Shown piece after piece: positions 55,089 to 63,869 of a stretch of 64,000 nt of DNA. The notes under the pieces are model-generated. The model was not told the DNA's origin and did no database searches. It worked only from the letters and a program-made list of their open reading frames with translations. Both the position numbers and the translations under genes were made by a program. Every line of letters begins with the position of its first letter. Position 1 is the first letter of the stretch. Source of the stretch: Chelativorans alearensis (GTDB lineage: Bacteria; Pseudomonadota; Alphaproteobacteria; Rhizobiales; Rhizobiaceae); contig NZ_WQNI01000020.1 of assembly GCF_010993735.1 (NCBI RefSeq), forward strand, positions 62,001-126,000, given 5' to 3'.

Positions 55089-55903
55089 GAAGTCTCACCC
55101 GTTTCGCCGGTGCCGCGCCGTTCCGGCAGCCGCACAAGGCTTAAGAGAAAGAGGACGAGCGCCACGACCACGATCGACGGCCCCGACGGCGTATCGAAAT
55201 TGAGCGAAGCCGACAGCCCGCCGGCCACCGCCATTACGCCGGCCAGCGAGGCGGCGATCGCCATGCCCTCGGGCGTGGTGGCGAAGCGGCGGCCGGCCGC
55301 CGCCGGTATGATGAGCAGCGAGGTGATCAGAAGGATGCCGACGATCTTCATAGCGATAGCGATGACAGCGGCCATCAGGAGCATGAAGACGAAGCGCGCA
55401 CGCTCCGGCCGCAGGCCCTCGGCCTCGGCGATCTCGGTGTTGACGGTGGCCGCCAGGAGCGGCCGCCACAGCCAGACGAGCACGCCGAGCACCAGAGCCC
55501 CGCCGCCATAGATCATAGCTATGTCGAAGCGCGAGACGGCCAGGATATCGCCGAAGAGGAAGCCCATGAGATCGATCCTGATCCAGCTCATGAAAGCGAC
55601 CATGACCAGCCCCAGCGCCAGCGTGGAGTGGGAAAGGATGCCGAGCAGCGCGTCCGTCGATAGGGCACCCTGCCGCTGCAGGAAAAGGAGCGCCACCGAG
55701 GCGAGCGTGGCGACGATGAAGACGCCAGCCATCAGGTTGATCTGGAACAGGAAGGCGAGCGCGACGCCGAGCAGGGCGGAATGAGCCATTGTGTCGCCGA
55801 AATAGGCCATGCGCCGCCACACGACGAAACAGCCGAGCGGCCCCACCGTCAGCGCCAAGCCGATGCCGGCCACCATCGCGCGCGTGAAGAAGTCATCCAG
55901 CAT
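55085..55903 (-). CDS. znuB: Zinc ABC transporter permease ZnuB
   Basis: A 272-residue permease with about eight helices. AGIGLALTVGPLGCFVVWRRMAYFGDTMAHSALLGVAL (in part) is the ABC-3 family core, with GDTMAHSALLG conserved. The ATG at 55903 sits inside the znuC end (11-base overlap). Confidence 0.95.
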   Translation of the reverse strand: MLDDFFTRAMVAGIGLALTVGPLGCFVVWRRMAYFGDTMAHSALLGVALAFLFQINLMAGVFIVATLASVALLFLQRQGALSTDALLGILSHSTLALGLVMVAFMSWIRIDLMGFLFGDILAVSRFDIAMIYGGGALVLGVLVWLWRPLLAATVNTEIAEAEGLRPERARFVFMLLMAAVIAIAMKIVGILLITSLLIIPAAAGRRFATTPEGMAIAASLAGVMAVAGGLSASLNFDTPSGPSIVVVALVLFLLSLVRLPERRGTGETGETS

Positions 55904-56723
55904 CGTGCTTTTCCTTCGCCTCCTCCGGATGATCGTGCGCGCGATGCTCGGTGACCGTGCCGTCGGCCAGGCGCACGCGCCCGTCAGGCAGGTGCGTGTG
56001 ATCGTGATGGTGGTGGTAGATCGCCAAGGTGTCGCCCGCGCGCGCACCGAACAGCCGCACATATTCCGGGCTTTTCAACACGTTCTCCGGTGTTCCGCGG
56101 CAGCACACGTGGCCGTTCAGACAGATGACCGTATCCGTCTCGGCCATCACCACATGCAGGTCGTGGGAGATCAGAAGGATGCCGCATCCAGTACGGTCGC
56201 GGATTTCGCGGATGAGTTGGTAAAGCGCGATTTCACCGGAGAAATCCACCCCTTGCACCGGCTCGTCGAGCACCAGAAGATCCGGCTTACGCACGAGCGC
56301 ACGAGCCAACAGCGCGCGCTGGAACTCGCCACCGGACAGCGTCTGCACCGCGGCGCCCGCCAGGTGCGCGATCCCCGCCGCCTTCAGCGCATCTTCCATC
56401 TCGCCGCGCTCCAGCGGCCCTGTAAGCCGCATCAGCCGCTCGACGCTGAGCGGCAGCGTCCAGTCGATCGTCACCTTCTGCGGCACATAGCCGACCCTGA
56501 GCGCCGGCGCGCGCCGCACAGTGCCTTCGTCCGGCGCAGTGACGCCGATGGCGGCTTTCACAGTCGTGCTCTTGCCGGAGCCGTTCGGACCGATAAGGGT
56601 GACAATCTCGCCGCGACGAACGGTGAGGTCCACCCCGCGCACGAGCCAGCGCCCGCCGCGACGAACGCCGGCATTCCTCATCTCGACCAGCGGCTCGGCG
56701 TCTCCGGCGGTAGATTGCAGCAT
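55893..56723 (-). CDS. znuC: Zinc ABC transporter ATP-binding protein ZnuC
   Basis: A 276-residue ATPase. Walker A GPNGSGKST, signature LSGGEFQRALLARAL, Walker B LLVLDEPVQGVDFSGE and switch ISHDLHVV are intact. The C-terminus is His-rich (YHHHHDHTH and a later HRAHDHPEE), usual in ZnuC and probably a zinc sensor. I take the ATG at 56723 (GGGAAAAG upstream); ATGs at 56753 and 56762 are in frame but have no ribosome-binding site. Confidence 0.94.
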   Translation of the reverse strand: MLQSTAGDAEPLVEMRNAGVRRGGRWLVRGVDLTVRRGEIVTLIGPNGSGKSTTVKAAIGVTAPDEGTVRRAPALRVGYVPQKVTIDWTLPLSVERLMRLTGPLERGEMEDALKAAGIAHLAGAAVQTLSGGEFQRALLARALVRKPDLLVLDEPVQGVDFSGEIALYQLIREIRDRTGCGILLISHDLHVVMAETDTVICLNGHVCCRGTPENVLKSPEYVRLFGARAGDTLAIYHHHHDHTHLPDGRVRLADGTVTEHRAHDHPEEAKEKHDAG

Positions 56724-56781
56724 TTCTTTTCCCGCACCTTCTTGCCAATGCATATGGCACACGTTATAGCGTTACGCAATC

Positions 56782-56804
56782 GGAATGTAATACCATAACA
56801 TTTC
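56782..56804. promoter_or_regulatory. Zur-like operator between znuC and znuA
   Basis: A 23-base imperfect palindrome, GGAATGTAATA (56782-56792), centre C, CATAACATTTC (56794-56804). Eight of eleven pairs are symmetrical, and it fits the Zur consensus GAAATGTTATA-N-TATAACATTTC at 19 of 22 positions by eye. It lies between the divergent genes, where a single site could repress both. Confidence 0.8.
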
Positions 56805-56843
56805 CAAATCTCTTTCAAAGACTGCACAATGAGGGAAACCTGG

Positions 56844-57869
56844 ATGATGAAGAAATCCCGCCTGCTCCTTCTCGCATCGGCGCTTGCCACTGTGCTCGCG
56901 GCTGCCCATGCCAACGCGGCCGACGGCGTCGTCGCTTCCGTCAAGCCAGTGCATTCGCTGGTCGCCGCGGTGATGCAGAGCATCGGCGAGCCGCAGCTTC
57001 TGGTCAAGGGCGCCGGCTCCCCTCACACCTATACCATGCGCCCCTCTGAGGCCGGCACGCTGGAGGACGCGAAGGTCGTTTTCTGGGTCGGCCCCGGCCT
57101 GGAGACTTTTTTGGAAAAGCCACTGGAATCGCTTGCCGGCGACGCCATGACGGTCAAACTCTCCGAGGTGCCCGGCCTCACCCTGCTCGAGCCGCGCGAA
57201 GGCGGCGCCTTTGAGGCGCATGACGATCACGAGGAGCATGCGGCGGAAGAGGACCACGACGAAGAGCATGGGGAGATGCATGACGAGGAGGGGGAAGAGC
57301 ACGAGGACCATGCCCATGAGGGGGAGGAGCATGACCATGCCCATGAGGAAGCGGACATGCATCTGTGGCTCGACCCGGAGAACGCGCGCGCAATGGTAAG
57401 GCGGATCGCCGACGCTCTTTCGCAGGCCGATCCGGACAACAAGACGGCCTATGAAGAGAACGCCGCCGCGCTCGACGCCCGCTTCGATACGCTGATCGCG
57501 GAGACGAACGAGAAACTCGCGACCGTGCGCGGAAAGCCTTTTGTCGTCTTCCACGACGCTTATCAGTATTACGAGCGGCGGTTCGACATCCCTGCCGCCG
57601 GCTCCATCACAGTGAATCCCGATGCGCAGCCTGGCGCTCGCCGTATCGGCGAGATCCACGACAAGATCGCCGAATTGGACGCTGCCTGCGTCTTCAGCGA
57701 ACCGCAGTTCGAGCCGAAGGTGGTTCAGGTAGTGGCCGAGGGCACCGATGCCCGTTCCGGTGTGCTCGATCCGCTCGGCGCCGATATCGAGGATGGTCCC
57801 GAGCTCTACTTCACACTGATCGACAACATGACGACGGCACTCGCGAACTGCCTCTCCGGCGGAGAATGA
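56844..57869 (+). CDS. znuA: Zinc ABC transporter substrate-binding protein ZnuA
   Basis: A 341-residue periplasmic zinc protein. A signal peptide (about 1-25) ends in ANA. KPVHSLVAAVM holds the first zinc His, then SPHTYTMRPSEA. A loop at about 125-170 is extremely rich in His, Asp and Glu and precedes MHLWLDPENA, which holds another ligand His. FHDAYQYYERRF and VFSEPQFEPKV close the site. I chose the ATG at 56844 (AGGGAAA upstream); 56829 is also in frame. Confidence 0.95.
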   Translation: MMKKSRLLLLASALATVLAAAHANAADGVVASVKPVHSLVAAVMQSIGEPQLLVKGAGSPHTYTMRPSEAGTLEDAKVVFWVGPGLETFLEKPLESLAGDAMTVKLSEVPGLTLLEPREGGAFEAHDDHEEHAAEEDHDEEHGEMHDEEGEEHEDHAHEGEEHDHAHEEADMHLWLDPENARAMVRRIADALSQADPDNKTAYEENAAALDARFDTLIAETNEKLATVRGKPFVVFHDAYQYYERRFDIPAAGSITVNPDAQPGARRIGEIHDKIAELDAACVFSEPQFEPKVVQVVAEGTDARSGVLDPLGADIEDGPELYFTLIDNMTTALANCLSGGE

Positions 57870-57879
57870 TACTTCGGGG

Positions 57880-57911
57880 TGATCCTGCAGCGACTTTCCG
57901 CTGCAGGATCA
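57880..57911. terminator. Perfect hairpin between convergent znuA and the CsbD-like gene
   Basis: Thirteen-base perfect arms (TGATCCTGCAGCG and its complement) around ACTTTC. There is no T-run on either strand, so it is a likely but not typical bidirectional terminator. Confidence 0.5.
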
Positions 57912-57916
57912 ATTGA

Positions 57917-58114
57917 TTAGTGGCGTGACAGCCAGGCGTCGATTTCTCGCTCGGCCTCTTCCTTGGCCTTGCCGTAGCGTTCCTGGATGCGGCCAGCCAG
58001 CTCGTGGCGGTTGCCCTTGACGACGTCGAGATCGTCATTGGTGAGCTTGCCCCACTGTTGCTGCGCCTTGCCCTTGAATTGCTCCCAGTTCCCTTCGATC
58101 TGATCCCAGTTCAT
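57917..58114 (-). CDS. CsbD-family stress protein
   Basis: A 65-residue, highly charged protein. MNWDQIEGNWEQFKGKAQQQ and WGKLTNDDLDVVKGNRHELAG (in part) are the CsbD family signature. CsbD-like proteins are induced by general stress; the molecular role is unknown. A longer frame to 58168 adds unrelated residues. Confidence 0.93.
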   Translation of the reverse strand: MNWDQIEGNWEQFKGKAQQQWGKLTNDDLDVVKGNRHELAGRIQERYGKAKEEAEREIDAWLSRH

Positions 58115-58228
58115 GGCTTTACTCCTCTGTCGGTGACATCCCGTCCCCAACATCGTGACGTGGTCCATGTTCCAGACGGCACCATCGCGATTGCACGTCC
58201 GCCCCCCAGGGCTTAGCTATATCGGCAG

Positions 58229-59614
58229 ATGGGAACGCCGATGGACACCGCGACCGCCTCCTTCCGCCCGCCAGCGCCGAGCCCGCGGCAGAAGCCGCCC
58301 TCGACGCTTCAGATGATGCGCATCGTCTACCGCAATCCGCTGGAGCTGTGGGGAGAGCCTTCCTACAACGAACCGTGGATCTCGATCAGCGGCGGCATCG
58401 GCGGGCCGCTCCTGATCGCCAACGATCCCGGCCTCATTCGCCACATCCTTGTAGACAACGCGAAGAACTACAAGATGGCGCGCGTGCGCCAAAAGATCCT
58501 CCGGCCCATCCTGCGTGACGGGCTGCTCACCGCAGAGGGCGAAGTGTGGCGGCGCTCGCGCAAGGCCATGGCCCCGGTCTTCACCCCACGTCATATCGCC
58601 GGCTTTGCAAGGCCCATGTTGAAGGAGGCCGAGGCGTTCGCCGCGCGCTACGAGGAGCGGATCGGCGGCACGACCGACGTCTCGCGCGACATGACCATGC
58701 TCACCTTCGACATACTCGCCGAGACTCTGTTCTCCGGCGAGATCGCCGGCGAGCCGGACAGCTTTGCCCATCAGGTCGACCGTCTGTTCGAGACCATGGG
58801 CCGTGTCGATCCGCTCGACCTTCTCGGCGCCCCCGACTGGCTGCCGCGCGTCACCCGGATCCTCGGCCGCAACTCGCTCGCCTTCTTCCGCGACATCGTC
58901 GCCCGCACTATGGAAATGCGAAAGGAGAAGCTGGCGCGGAAGGACGAGGCCCCTGAAGACTTCCTGACCCTCCTGCTCCGCGCCGAAGGCCCGGACGGCC
59001 TCGCCCGCCAGGAGATCGAAGATAACATCATCACCTTCATCGGCGCCGGTCACGAGACCACGGCACGGGCGCTCGGCTGGACACTCTATTGCCTTGCCAA
59101 CCTGCCGGAGGAACGGGCCCGCATAGAGGCCGAGATCGACGCGGTACTCGCCTCGGAGCCGGACCCGGTGAAATGGCTGGACCTGATGCCGCTCGCGCGT
59201 GCCGCCTTCGAGGAGGCCATGCGGCTTTACCCGCCGGCCCCCTCCATCAACCGCGAGGCCATCCACGGCGACACCTATGCGGATCTGGAGATTCCGAAAG
59301 GTATGCAGGTGCTCGTCATGCCGTGGACGGTGCACCGCCATCGCAAGCTGTGGGACGACCCGGAGGCGTACCGTCCCTCGCGCTTCCACCCCGAAAACCG
59401 CGAGCAGATCGGCCGTTTCCAGTATCTCCCTTTCGGCGCCGGCCCGCGCGTATGCATCGGTGCCACCTTCGCCATGCAGGAAGCGGTCATCGCCATGGCT
59501 GTCCTGATGTCACGTTACCGCTTCGACCTTCTGCCCGAGACCAAACCCTGGCCGGTGCAGAAGCTCACCACCCAACCCCAGGGCGGCCTGCCCATGAAGG
59601 TGAGCCGCCGTTAG
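58229..59614 (+). CDS. Cytochrome P450
   Basis: A 461-residue soluble monooxygenase. The I-helix has IGAGHETTARAL (AGxxT oxygen-activation motif, about 270), the K-helix EEAMRLYPPAP (ExxR, about 331), and the heme loop FGAGPRVCIG carries the axial Cys (about residue 408). No redox partner gene is adjacent. The substrate is not readable; the Pro/Arg-rich N-terminus (about 10-25) without membrane helix fits a bacterial cytosolic P450. Confidence 0.95.
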   Translation: MGTPMDTATASFRPPAPSPRQKPPSTLQMMRIVYRNPLELWGEPSYNEPWISISGGIGGPLLIANDPGLIRHILVDNAKNYKMARVRQKILRPILRDGLLTAEGEVWRRSRKAMAPVFTPRHIAGFARPMLKEAEAFAARYEERIGGTTDVSRDMTMLTFDILAETLFSGEIAGEPDSFAHQVDRLFETMGRVDPLDLLGAPDWLPRVTRILGRNSLAFFRDIVARTMEMRKEKLARKDEAPEDFLTLLLRAEGPDGLARQEIEDNIITFIGAGHETTARALGWTLYCLANLPEERARIEAEIDAVLASEPDPVKWLDLMPLARAAFEEAMRLYPPAPSINREAIHGDTYADLEIPKGMQVLVMPWTVHRHRKLWDDPEAYRPSRFHPENREQIGRFQYLPFGAGPRVCIGATFAMQEAVIAMAVLMSRYRFDLLPETKPWPVQKLTTQPQGGLPMKVSRR

Positions 59615-59625
59615 CTAGTCGCCCG

Positions 59626-60444
59626 TCAAACCATCGCGAAGACGCGCGCCGGCCCGCCCGAACCACCCCGGACCTTCGGCGCACCGACGACCAACGTCGC
59701 GCCGCTGGCGGGTAGGGACTCCAGATTGGCGATGCATTCCAAACCCCAGCGCCCGGACGGCAGCCAGCTATAATGCACCGCGAAATCGGGTGAGGGACCA
59801 TGGTCGAGCGACAGCGTGTCGACGGCCATACCTCTGGCACCGGTCTCTTCCATCAGCATCTCTGCCGCTTCGATGTGAAAGCCGGGGAAATGCATCGTCT
59901 TGCCGTCGTCTCCGACGTTGCGGAACTTGTCGCTTGATACATGCGCGCCCCAGCCCGACAGCATGGCCACACAGGCTCCGTCGGGAATTTCGCCATTGGC
60001 AGAGACCCAAGCCTCGATGTCCTCGGGTGTCACCTGCGCGTCCGGGTCCGCCGACGCCTTCTCGCGGATATCGATAACGGCGAGCGGGCAGACCAGATCG
60101 CCCACCGGAATTTCCGCCACGGACAGCCCATCCTCCGAGAAATGCAGCGGCGCATCCACGTGAGTCCCCGTATGCTCGTTGAGGCGCCACTCGTTGATGT
60201 TGAACTTGTGATCCGCGTAGTTGAACTTCTGATCGACGAAGAACTGCTGTTCTCCGAAGTAGGTGGGAAAGCCCTCGTGCAGCTCATGGGTCATGTCTTC
60301 CACCCTACTCGCGCTTTGCGCGAGCAAAGGGTTCGGTGTGGACACCACCGCGGCGGCGGCGCCTGCGGCGGCGGACGCGCGGAAGAAATCACGACGGCTG
60401 AGCATGCGCGATTTAACGCTCTCGGTGACGCAATGATGGCACAT
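59626..60444 (-). CDS. Tat-exported cyclase-family (kynurenine formamidase-like) hydrolase
   Basis: A 272-residue protein. A short N-terminal MCHHCVTESVK precedes a twin-arginine signal (SRRDFFRASAAAGAAAA, about residues 16-33), so it is folded then exported. The cyclase core has HTGTHVDAPLHF, the HxGTHxDxPxH zinc motif, and GARGMAVDTLSLDHG. Family members hydrolyse N-formyl-kynurenine or cyclic imides; no tryptophan genes are near. The ATG at 60444 has GGGGAG upstream. Confidence 0.88.
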   Translation of the reverse strand: MCHHCVTESVKSRMLSRRDFFRASAAAGAAAAVVSTPNPLLAQSASRVEDMTHELHEGFPTYFGEQQFFVDQKFNYADHKFNINEWRLNEHTGTHVDAPLHFSEDGLSVAEIPVGDLVCPLAVIDIREKASADPDAQVTPEDIEAWVSANGEIPDGACVAMLSGWGAHVSSDKFRNVGDDGKTMHFPGFHIEAAEMLMEETGARGMAVDTLSLDHGPSPDFAVHYSWLPSGRWGLECIANLESLPASGATLVVGAPKVRGGSGGPARVFAMV

Positions 60445-60521
60445 GACGCTCACTCCCCTGCTGGCTGATTGAGGGGAAACAGAATGCGCCTGCGTAAAAT
60501 CCCATGCAAGGACCGAGGTGG

Positions 60522-60896
60522 CTAGCCGCTTGTGTAGATGTTCTCCACGTGCACCGGCCAGCGGCGCGGCAGCACCGCTACCAGATCGTAGCGTAGGTTG
60601 AGGCGGGCATAGTGCGGCTGGCGGGCAAGCCAAAGGCTTGCGGCGGCGTCGATCCGCCGTTGCGCCGTATATCCCACCGCCTCCATCGCCTGCTCCAGCG
60701 TCGGCCGCGCCTTCACCTCGACGATGGCGACAAGATTGCCGCGCCGCGCGATCAGATCGATCTCGCCCAGCGGGGTACGAAAGCGCCGGGCGACGATGCG
60801 ATACCCCTTCAGAACCAGGGCAAGCGCGGCCAGCCACTCGCCGCGGTGGCCCTTGCGGTAGGCCCGCTGCCGCTTCTTCAGCCCGTCAGTTCCCAC
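60522..60896 (-). CDS. YraN-family (UPF0102) endonuclease-like protein
   Basis: A 124-residue protein of the UPF0102 family. [19 protein letters not shown], then [21 protein letters not shown] hold the Glu-x-Asp and Glu-x-Lys residues of the PD-(D/E)XK nuclease fold. Function unproven; it may act in recombination or repair. It overlaps the rsmI end by 11 bases, a pairing that is common across bacteria. Confidence 0.92.
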   Translation of the reverse strand: MGTDGLKKRQRAYRKGHRGEWLAALALVLKGYRIVARRFRTPLGEIDLIARRGNLVAIVEVKARPTLEQAMEAVGYTAQRRIDAAASLWLARQPHYARLNLRYDLVAVLPRRWPVHVENIYTSG

Positions 60897-61803
60897 CCCG
60901 CCCCTCCTTCAGCTCCAGAAGCCGCTGGTAGAGCTCGGACTTCCTTCCGCCGGTCATACGGGCGGCCTCGCCTGCCGCCTTCGCTGCCGGCATTTCGGCA
61001 GCAAGCGCCAGAAGCAGCCGATCCGTCTCCTCGGCATCCGCCGGTCCCGCCTCGCCGGGCGGCGCCACGCAGACCACCACTTCGCCCTTCGGCGCTCCGG
61101 CTTCCGCATAGTGCGCGGCAAGGGCATCCAGTGTCCCCCGCCGTACCTCCTCGAATGCCTTGGTCAGTTCGCGCGCCACCGCCGCCTGGCGCTTGCCGAG
61201 CACCCTCTCCATGGCCTCCAGGCTTGCGGCCAGCCGGCGCGGCGATTCGAAAAACACCAGCGTCGCCGGTACGGCCGCAAGGGCTTCGAGCCGATTCTCG
61301 CGCTGTTTTGTCTTGGTCGGAAGAAATCCGGCAAACAAAAATGAGTCCGTTGCCAGCCCGGAGGCCGTAAGCGCTGCCAGAACAGCCGAAGGTCCGGGCA
61401 GCGGCACAACCCGCAGCCCCTTTTCCTGCGCCGCTTGCACCAATCGGAAACCGGGATCGGAGACGAGCGGCGTACCAGCGTCGCTGGCGAGCGCCACGCT
61501 CTTTCCCTCCTCGATTGCCGCAATCAGCCGAGGCGCGGCCTCGGCCTCATTATGCTCGTGATAGGCTGTCATGCGCCGGCGGATACCGTAGCGCTGGAGC
61601 AGCACCCGTGTTACCCGCGTGTCCTCGCAGGCCAGCATATCGGCGCCGGCAAGCGTTTCCAGCGCGCGCAGCGTGATGTCGGAGAGGTTGCCGATCGGGG
61701 TGGCGACGAGATAGAGCGCCGGCTGAAGCGGCGGAGCGGCAATCTCCGCTCCGCCGACAATGAAACTCTTCGGTTTTTCCGCTTCTCTAGGCTTCACGCC
61801 CAC
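60886..61803 (-). CDS. rsmI: 16S rRNA (cytidine-1402 2'-O)-methyltransferase
   Basis: A 305-residue tetrapyrrole-methylase-fold enzyme that methylates C1402 of 16S r[25 protein letters not shown] (in part), [26 protein letters not shown] and [15 protein letters not shown] are the family motifs. A short C-terminal domain follows. A perfect palindrome lies 22 bases upstream of the ATG. Confidence 0.96.
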   Translation of the reverse strand: MGVKPREAEKPKSFIVGGAEIAAPPLQPALYLVATPIGNLSDITLRALETLAGADMLACEDTRVTRVLLQRYGIRRRMTAYHEHNEAEAAPRLIAAIEEGKSVALASDAGTPLVSDPGFRLVQAAQEKGLRVVPLPGPSAVLAALTASGLATDSFLFAGFLPTKTKQRENRLEALAAVPATLVFFESPRRLAASLEAMERVLGKRQAAVARELTKAFEEVRRGTLDALAAHYAEAGAPKGEVVVCVAPPGEAGPADAEETDRLLLALAAEMPAAKAAGEAARMTGGRKSELYQRLLELKEGRGGN

Positions 61804-61825
61804 CCGTCCTTGCGCGTCGGCTTTC

Positions 61826-61848
61826 CCATGCCAAATTCTTTGGCATGG
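61826..61848. repeat. Perfect palindrome upstream of rsmI
   Basis: Ten-base arms CCATGCCAAA (61826-61835) and TTTGGCATGG (61839-61848) around TTC, 22 bases before the rsmI ATG. A possible operator or leader hairpin. Confidence 0.7.
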
Positions 61849-61938
61849 CCGCCCGACGGTTGCAAACGCACTACGGCGTGATAGCCGTCAGGCCCTCTGC
61901 GTTACAGGGAGCTGGGCGGGAGAGCCGCGGTCGGCCGC

Positions 61939-62196
61939 TTAGTGCAGGCTGACCGGCTGCAGGTCGTTCTCAAACGCTCCGGCAAGCGCGGCGTCGCGGG
62001 CGTCGGCCAGGAGGATGGGCTGTCCGTTGGCGGCGAACAGGGCCCACAGCTTGGTGCCCGGCGCCATATCCGGCACGCCCGGGAACTTGCCCCTCAGGTC
62101 CTCGGCGTCCATCTCGCGCATGTAGGCGACCGCGCCTTCGCCGATATGGGCCAGCTGCTGCTGGGTCACGGTGATCTTGCGTTCGTTCTCAGTCAT
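61939..62196 (-). CDS. DUF1150 protein
   Basis: An 85-residue DUF1150 protein. LAHIGEGAVAYMREMDAEDL and GTKLWALFAANGQPILLADAR (in part) are conserved. The family is typical of rhizobia and often lies next to a small heat shock gene, as here (86 bases downstream of hsp20). Function unknown. ATG at 62196 has AGGAGG. Confidence 0.9.
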   Translation of the reverse strand: MTENERKITVTQQQLAHIGEGAVAYMREMDAEDLRGKFPGVPDMAPGTKLWALFAANGQPILLADARDAALAGAFENDLQPVSLH

Positions 62197-62282
62197 GTCA
62201 GCCTCCTATTTTGCGGGCCGTCCATAGTGGCCCAACCCGCCAAGAGCCTCTTGGTTGCGTCGAAAACGCAGCTTCGCGGCCG

Positions 62283-62708
62283 TCAGTCCTTCACCGAAAT
62301 GTCTATTTTCTGCACCAGCCGTTCCGGCTGGGGCCTGTCGAGATCGATGGCCAGAAGTCCGTTTTTGAGCTCCGCGTTCAGGACCCGCATGCCGTCGGCC
62401 AAGACGAAGACACGCTGGAACTGGCGCGCGGCGATGCCACGGTGCAGATATTCGCGCTCGACATCATCGTTCTGGCGACCACGCACGACGAGCTGGTTTT
62501 CCTCGGTCGTGACCTCCAGATCCTGCTCGGCAAAGCCGGCTACCGCCAGCGTGATGCGCAGGCGCTCGCTCCGCCCTTCTGAATTGCGAATACGCTCAAT
62601 ATTGTACGGGGGATAGCTGTCGCCCGACTTGGCGATCCGCTCGAGCGTCTTTTCCATACTGTCGAACCCCAAAAGAAGCGGGTTCGAGAAAGGCGTCATG
62701 CGCGTCAT
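62283..62708 (-). CDS. Small heat shock protein, Hsp20 family
   Basis: A 141-residue alpha-crystallin-type chaperone. YPPYNIERI, the core ITLAVAGFAEQDLEVTTEENQLVVRG (in part) and AELKNGLLAIDLDRP are typical of IbpA-like proteins. The C-terminal KIDIS is an I-x-I-type anchor for oligomers. It holds unfolded proteins during heat stress. Confidence 0.94.
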   Translation of the reverse strand: MTRMTPFSNPLLLGFDSMEKTLERIAKSGDSYPPYNIERIRNSEGRSERLRITLAVAGFAEQDLEVTTEENQLVVRGRQNDDVEREYLHRGIAARQFQRVFVLADGMRVLNAELKNGLLAIDLDRPQPERLVQKIDISVKD

Positions 62709-62776
62709 CTGTTCCTGTCCTCAAAGAGCGACGTGGACAAGCAAAAACCCGAATGGCGTTTCTGCCCGTGGCCTTG

Positions 62777-62805
62777 ATATGGTTGGTTACTTTTGCGGAT
62801 TCAAG
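62777..62805 (-). promoter_or_regulatory. Candidate heat-shock (RpoH) promoter for hsp20
   Basis: On the minus strand CTTGAA (62805-62800) and CCATAT (62782-62777) are 17 bases apart. Rhizobial RpoH promoters have CTTG-type -35 and CYTATnT-like -10 elements at this spacing, and the gene is a heat-shock chaperone. Confidence 0.45.
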
Positions 62806-62821
62806 AAGGATTGGAGAACCC

Positions 62822-63763
62822 GTGCGGCAGGCGCGAAAGATCATCATCGACACGGATCCCGGCCAGGACGATGCCGTGGCCATCCTGCTGGCGCTGGCAA
62901 GCCCGGAGCTCGACGTGCTTGGGATAACGGCGGTGGCCGGCAACGTGCCGCTGGCGCTGACGGAGAAGAACGCGCGCAAGGTGTGCGAATTGGCCGGCCG
63001 GCCGGAGACGAAGGTCTATGCCGGAGCCATCCGCCCCATGGTGCGCGAACTGGTTACCGCCGAGGAGGTGCACGGCAAGACAGGGCTCGATGGGCCGGAT
63101 CTGCCGGAGCCGCAAATGCCGCTGATGGAAGCGCACGCGGTCGACTTTCTCGTCGAGACCCTGATGGAGCACGAGGCCGGCGAGATCACCCTGTGCACGC
63201 TGGGGCCGCTCACAAACGTCGCACTGGCGCTGGTGCGCGAACCGAAGATCGCACCGCGCATCAAGGAGATCGTCATGATGGGCGGCGGCTTCTTCGAGGG
63301 CGGCAATGTCACGCCGACGGCCGAGTTCAACATCTATGTCGATCCGCACGCGGCCGACGTCGTTTTCCGCTCCGGCATTCCCATCGTCATGATGCCGCTC
63401 GACGTCACCCACCAGGCGCTGACGATGCAAAAGCGCGTTGCCGCCATCCGCAATCTCGGCACGCGAGTAGGCGTCGCCACGGCTGAAATGCTCGAATTCT
63501 TCGAGCGCTTCGACGAGGAGAAATACGGTTCCGACGGTGGACCGCTGCACGATCCTTGTGTGGTCGCCTATCTGCTCGAACCCAGTCTCTTCAAAGGGCG
63601 CACATGCAATGTGAGCGTCGAGACGGGCTCGGAGCTGACCATGGGCATGACGGTGATCGACTGGTGGGGCGTGACCCAGCGGCCGAAGAACGCCCTCGTC
63701 ATGCGCCACATCGACCACGACGGCTTCTTCACTATGCTGACGGAGCGGCTGGGGCGGCTTTAG
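62822..63763 (+). CDS. Nucleoside hydrolase (inosine-uridine preferring type)
   Basis: A 313-residue N-ribohydrolase. IIIDTDPGQDDAVAILLAL holds the DxDxxxDD calcium motif near the N-terminus. CTLGPLTNVALAL, MMGGGFFEGGNVTPTAEFNIYVDPHAADVV (in part) and GPLHDPCVVAYL (last Asp and catalytic His region) follow. It cleaves nucleosides to base and ribose. The GTG at 62822 has TTGGAG upstream and gives the family N-terminus; an ATG at 62753 would add unrelated residues. Its TAG stop lies in repeat copy 2. Confidence 0.92.
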   Translation: MRQARKIIIDTDPGQDDAVAILLALASPELDVLGITAVAGNVPLALTEKNARKVCELAGRPETKVYAGAIRPMVRELVTAEEVHGKTGLDGPDLPEPQMPLMEAHAVDFLVETLMEHEAGEITLCTLGPLTNVALALVREPKIAPRIKEIVMMGGGFFEGGNVTPTAEFNIYVDPHAADVVFRSGIPIVMMPLDVTHQALTMQKRVAAIRNLGTRVGVATAEMLEFFERFDEEKYGSDGGPLHDPCVVAYLLEPSLFKGRTCNVSVETGSELTMGMTVIDWWGVTQRPKNALVMRHIDHDGFFTMLTERLGRL

Positions 63764-63864
63764 ACCAATGCATCGTTTCATAGAATCGATGCATTGGTCT
63801 AACTCCTTGTTTTGTCGCAATTCCGGACGGAAAACCGGCGTCCATTTTTCCTGGAATTGCTCTA
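63761..63864 (-). repeat. 104-base structured intergenic repeat, copy 2
   Basis: The inverted counterpart of 3663-3766. Both stem-loops are kept: GCAATTCC/GGAATTGC and, here without mismatch, CCAATGCATCG with CGATGCATTGG. Two stem positions have changed on both sides compared with copy 1, so pairing is conserved. It begins five bases after the stop of the LysE-type gene, in the same orientation as copy 1 to gnd. Confidence 0.9.
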
Positions 63865-63869
63865 GCGGC

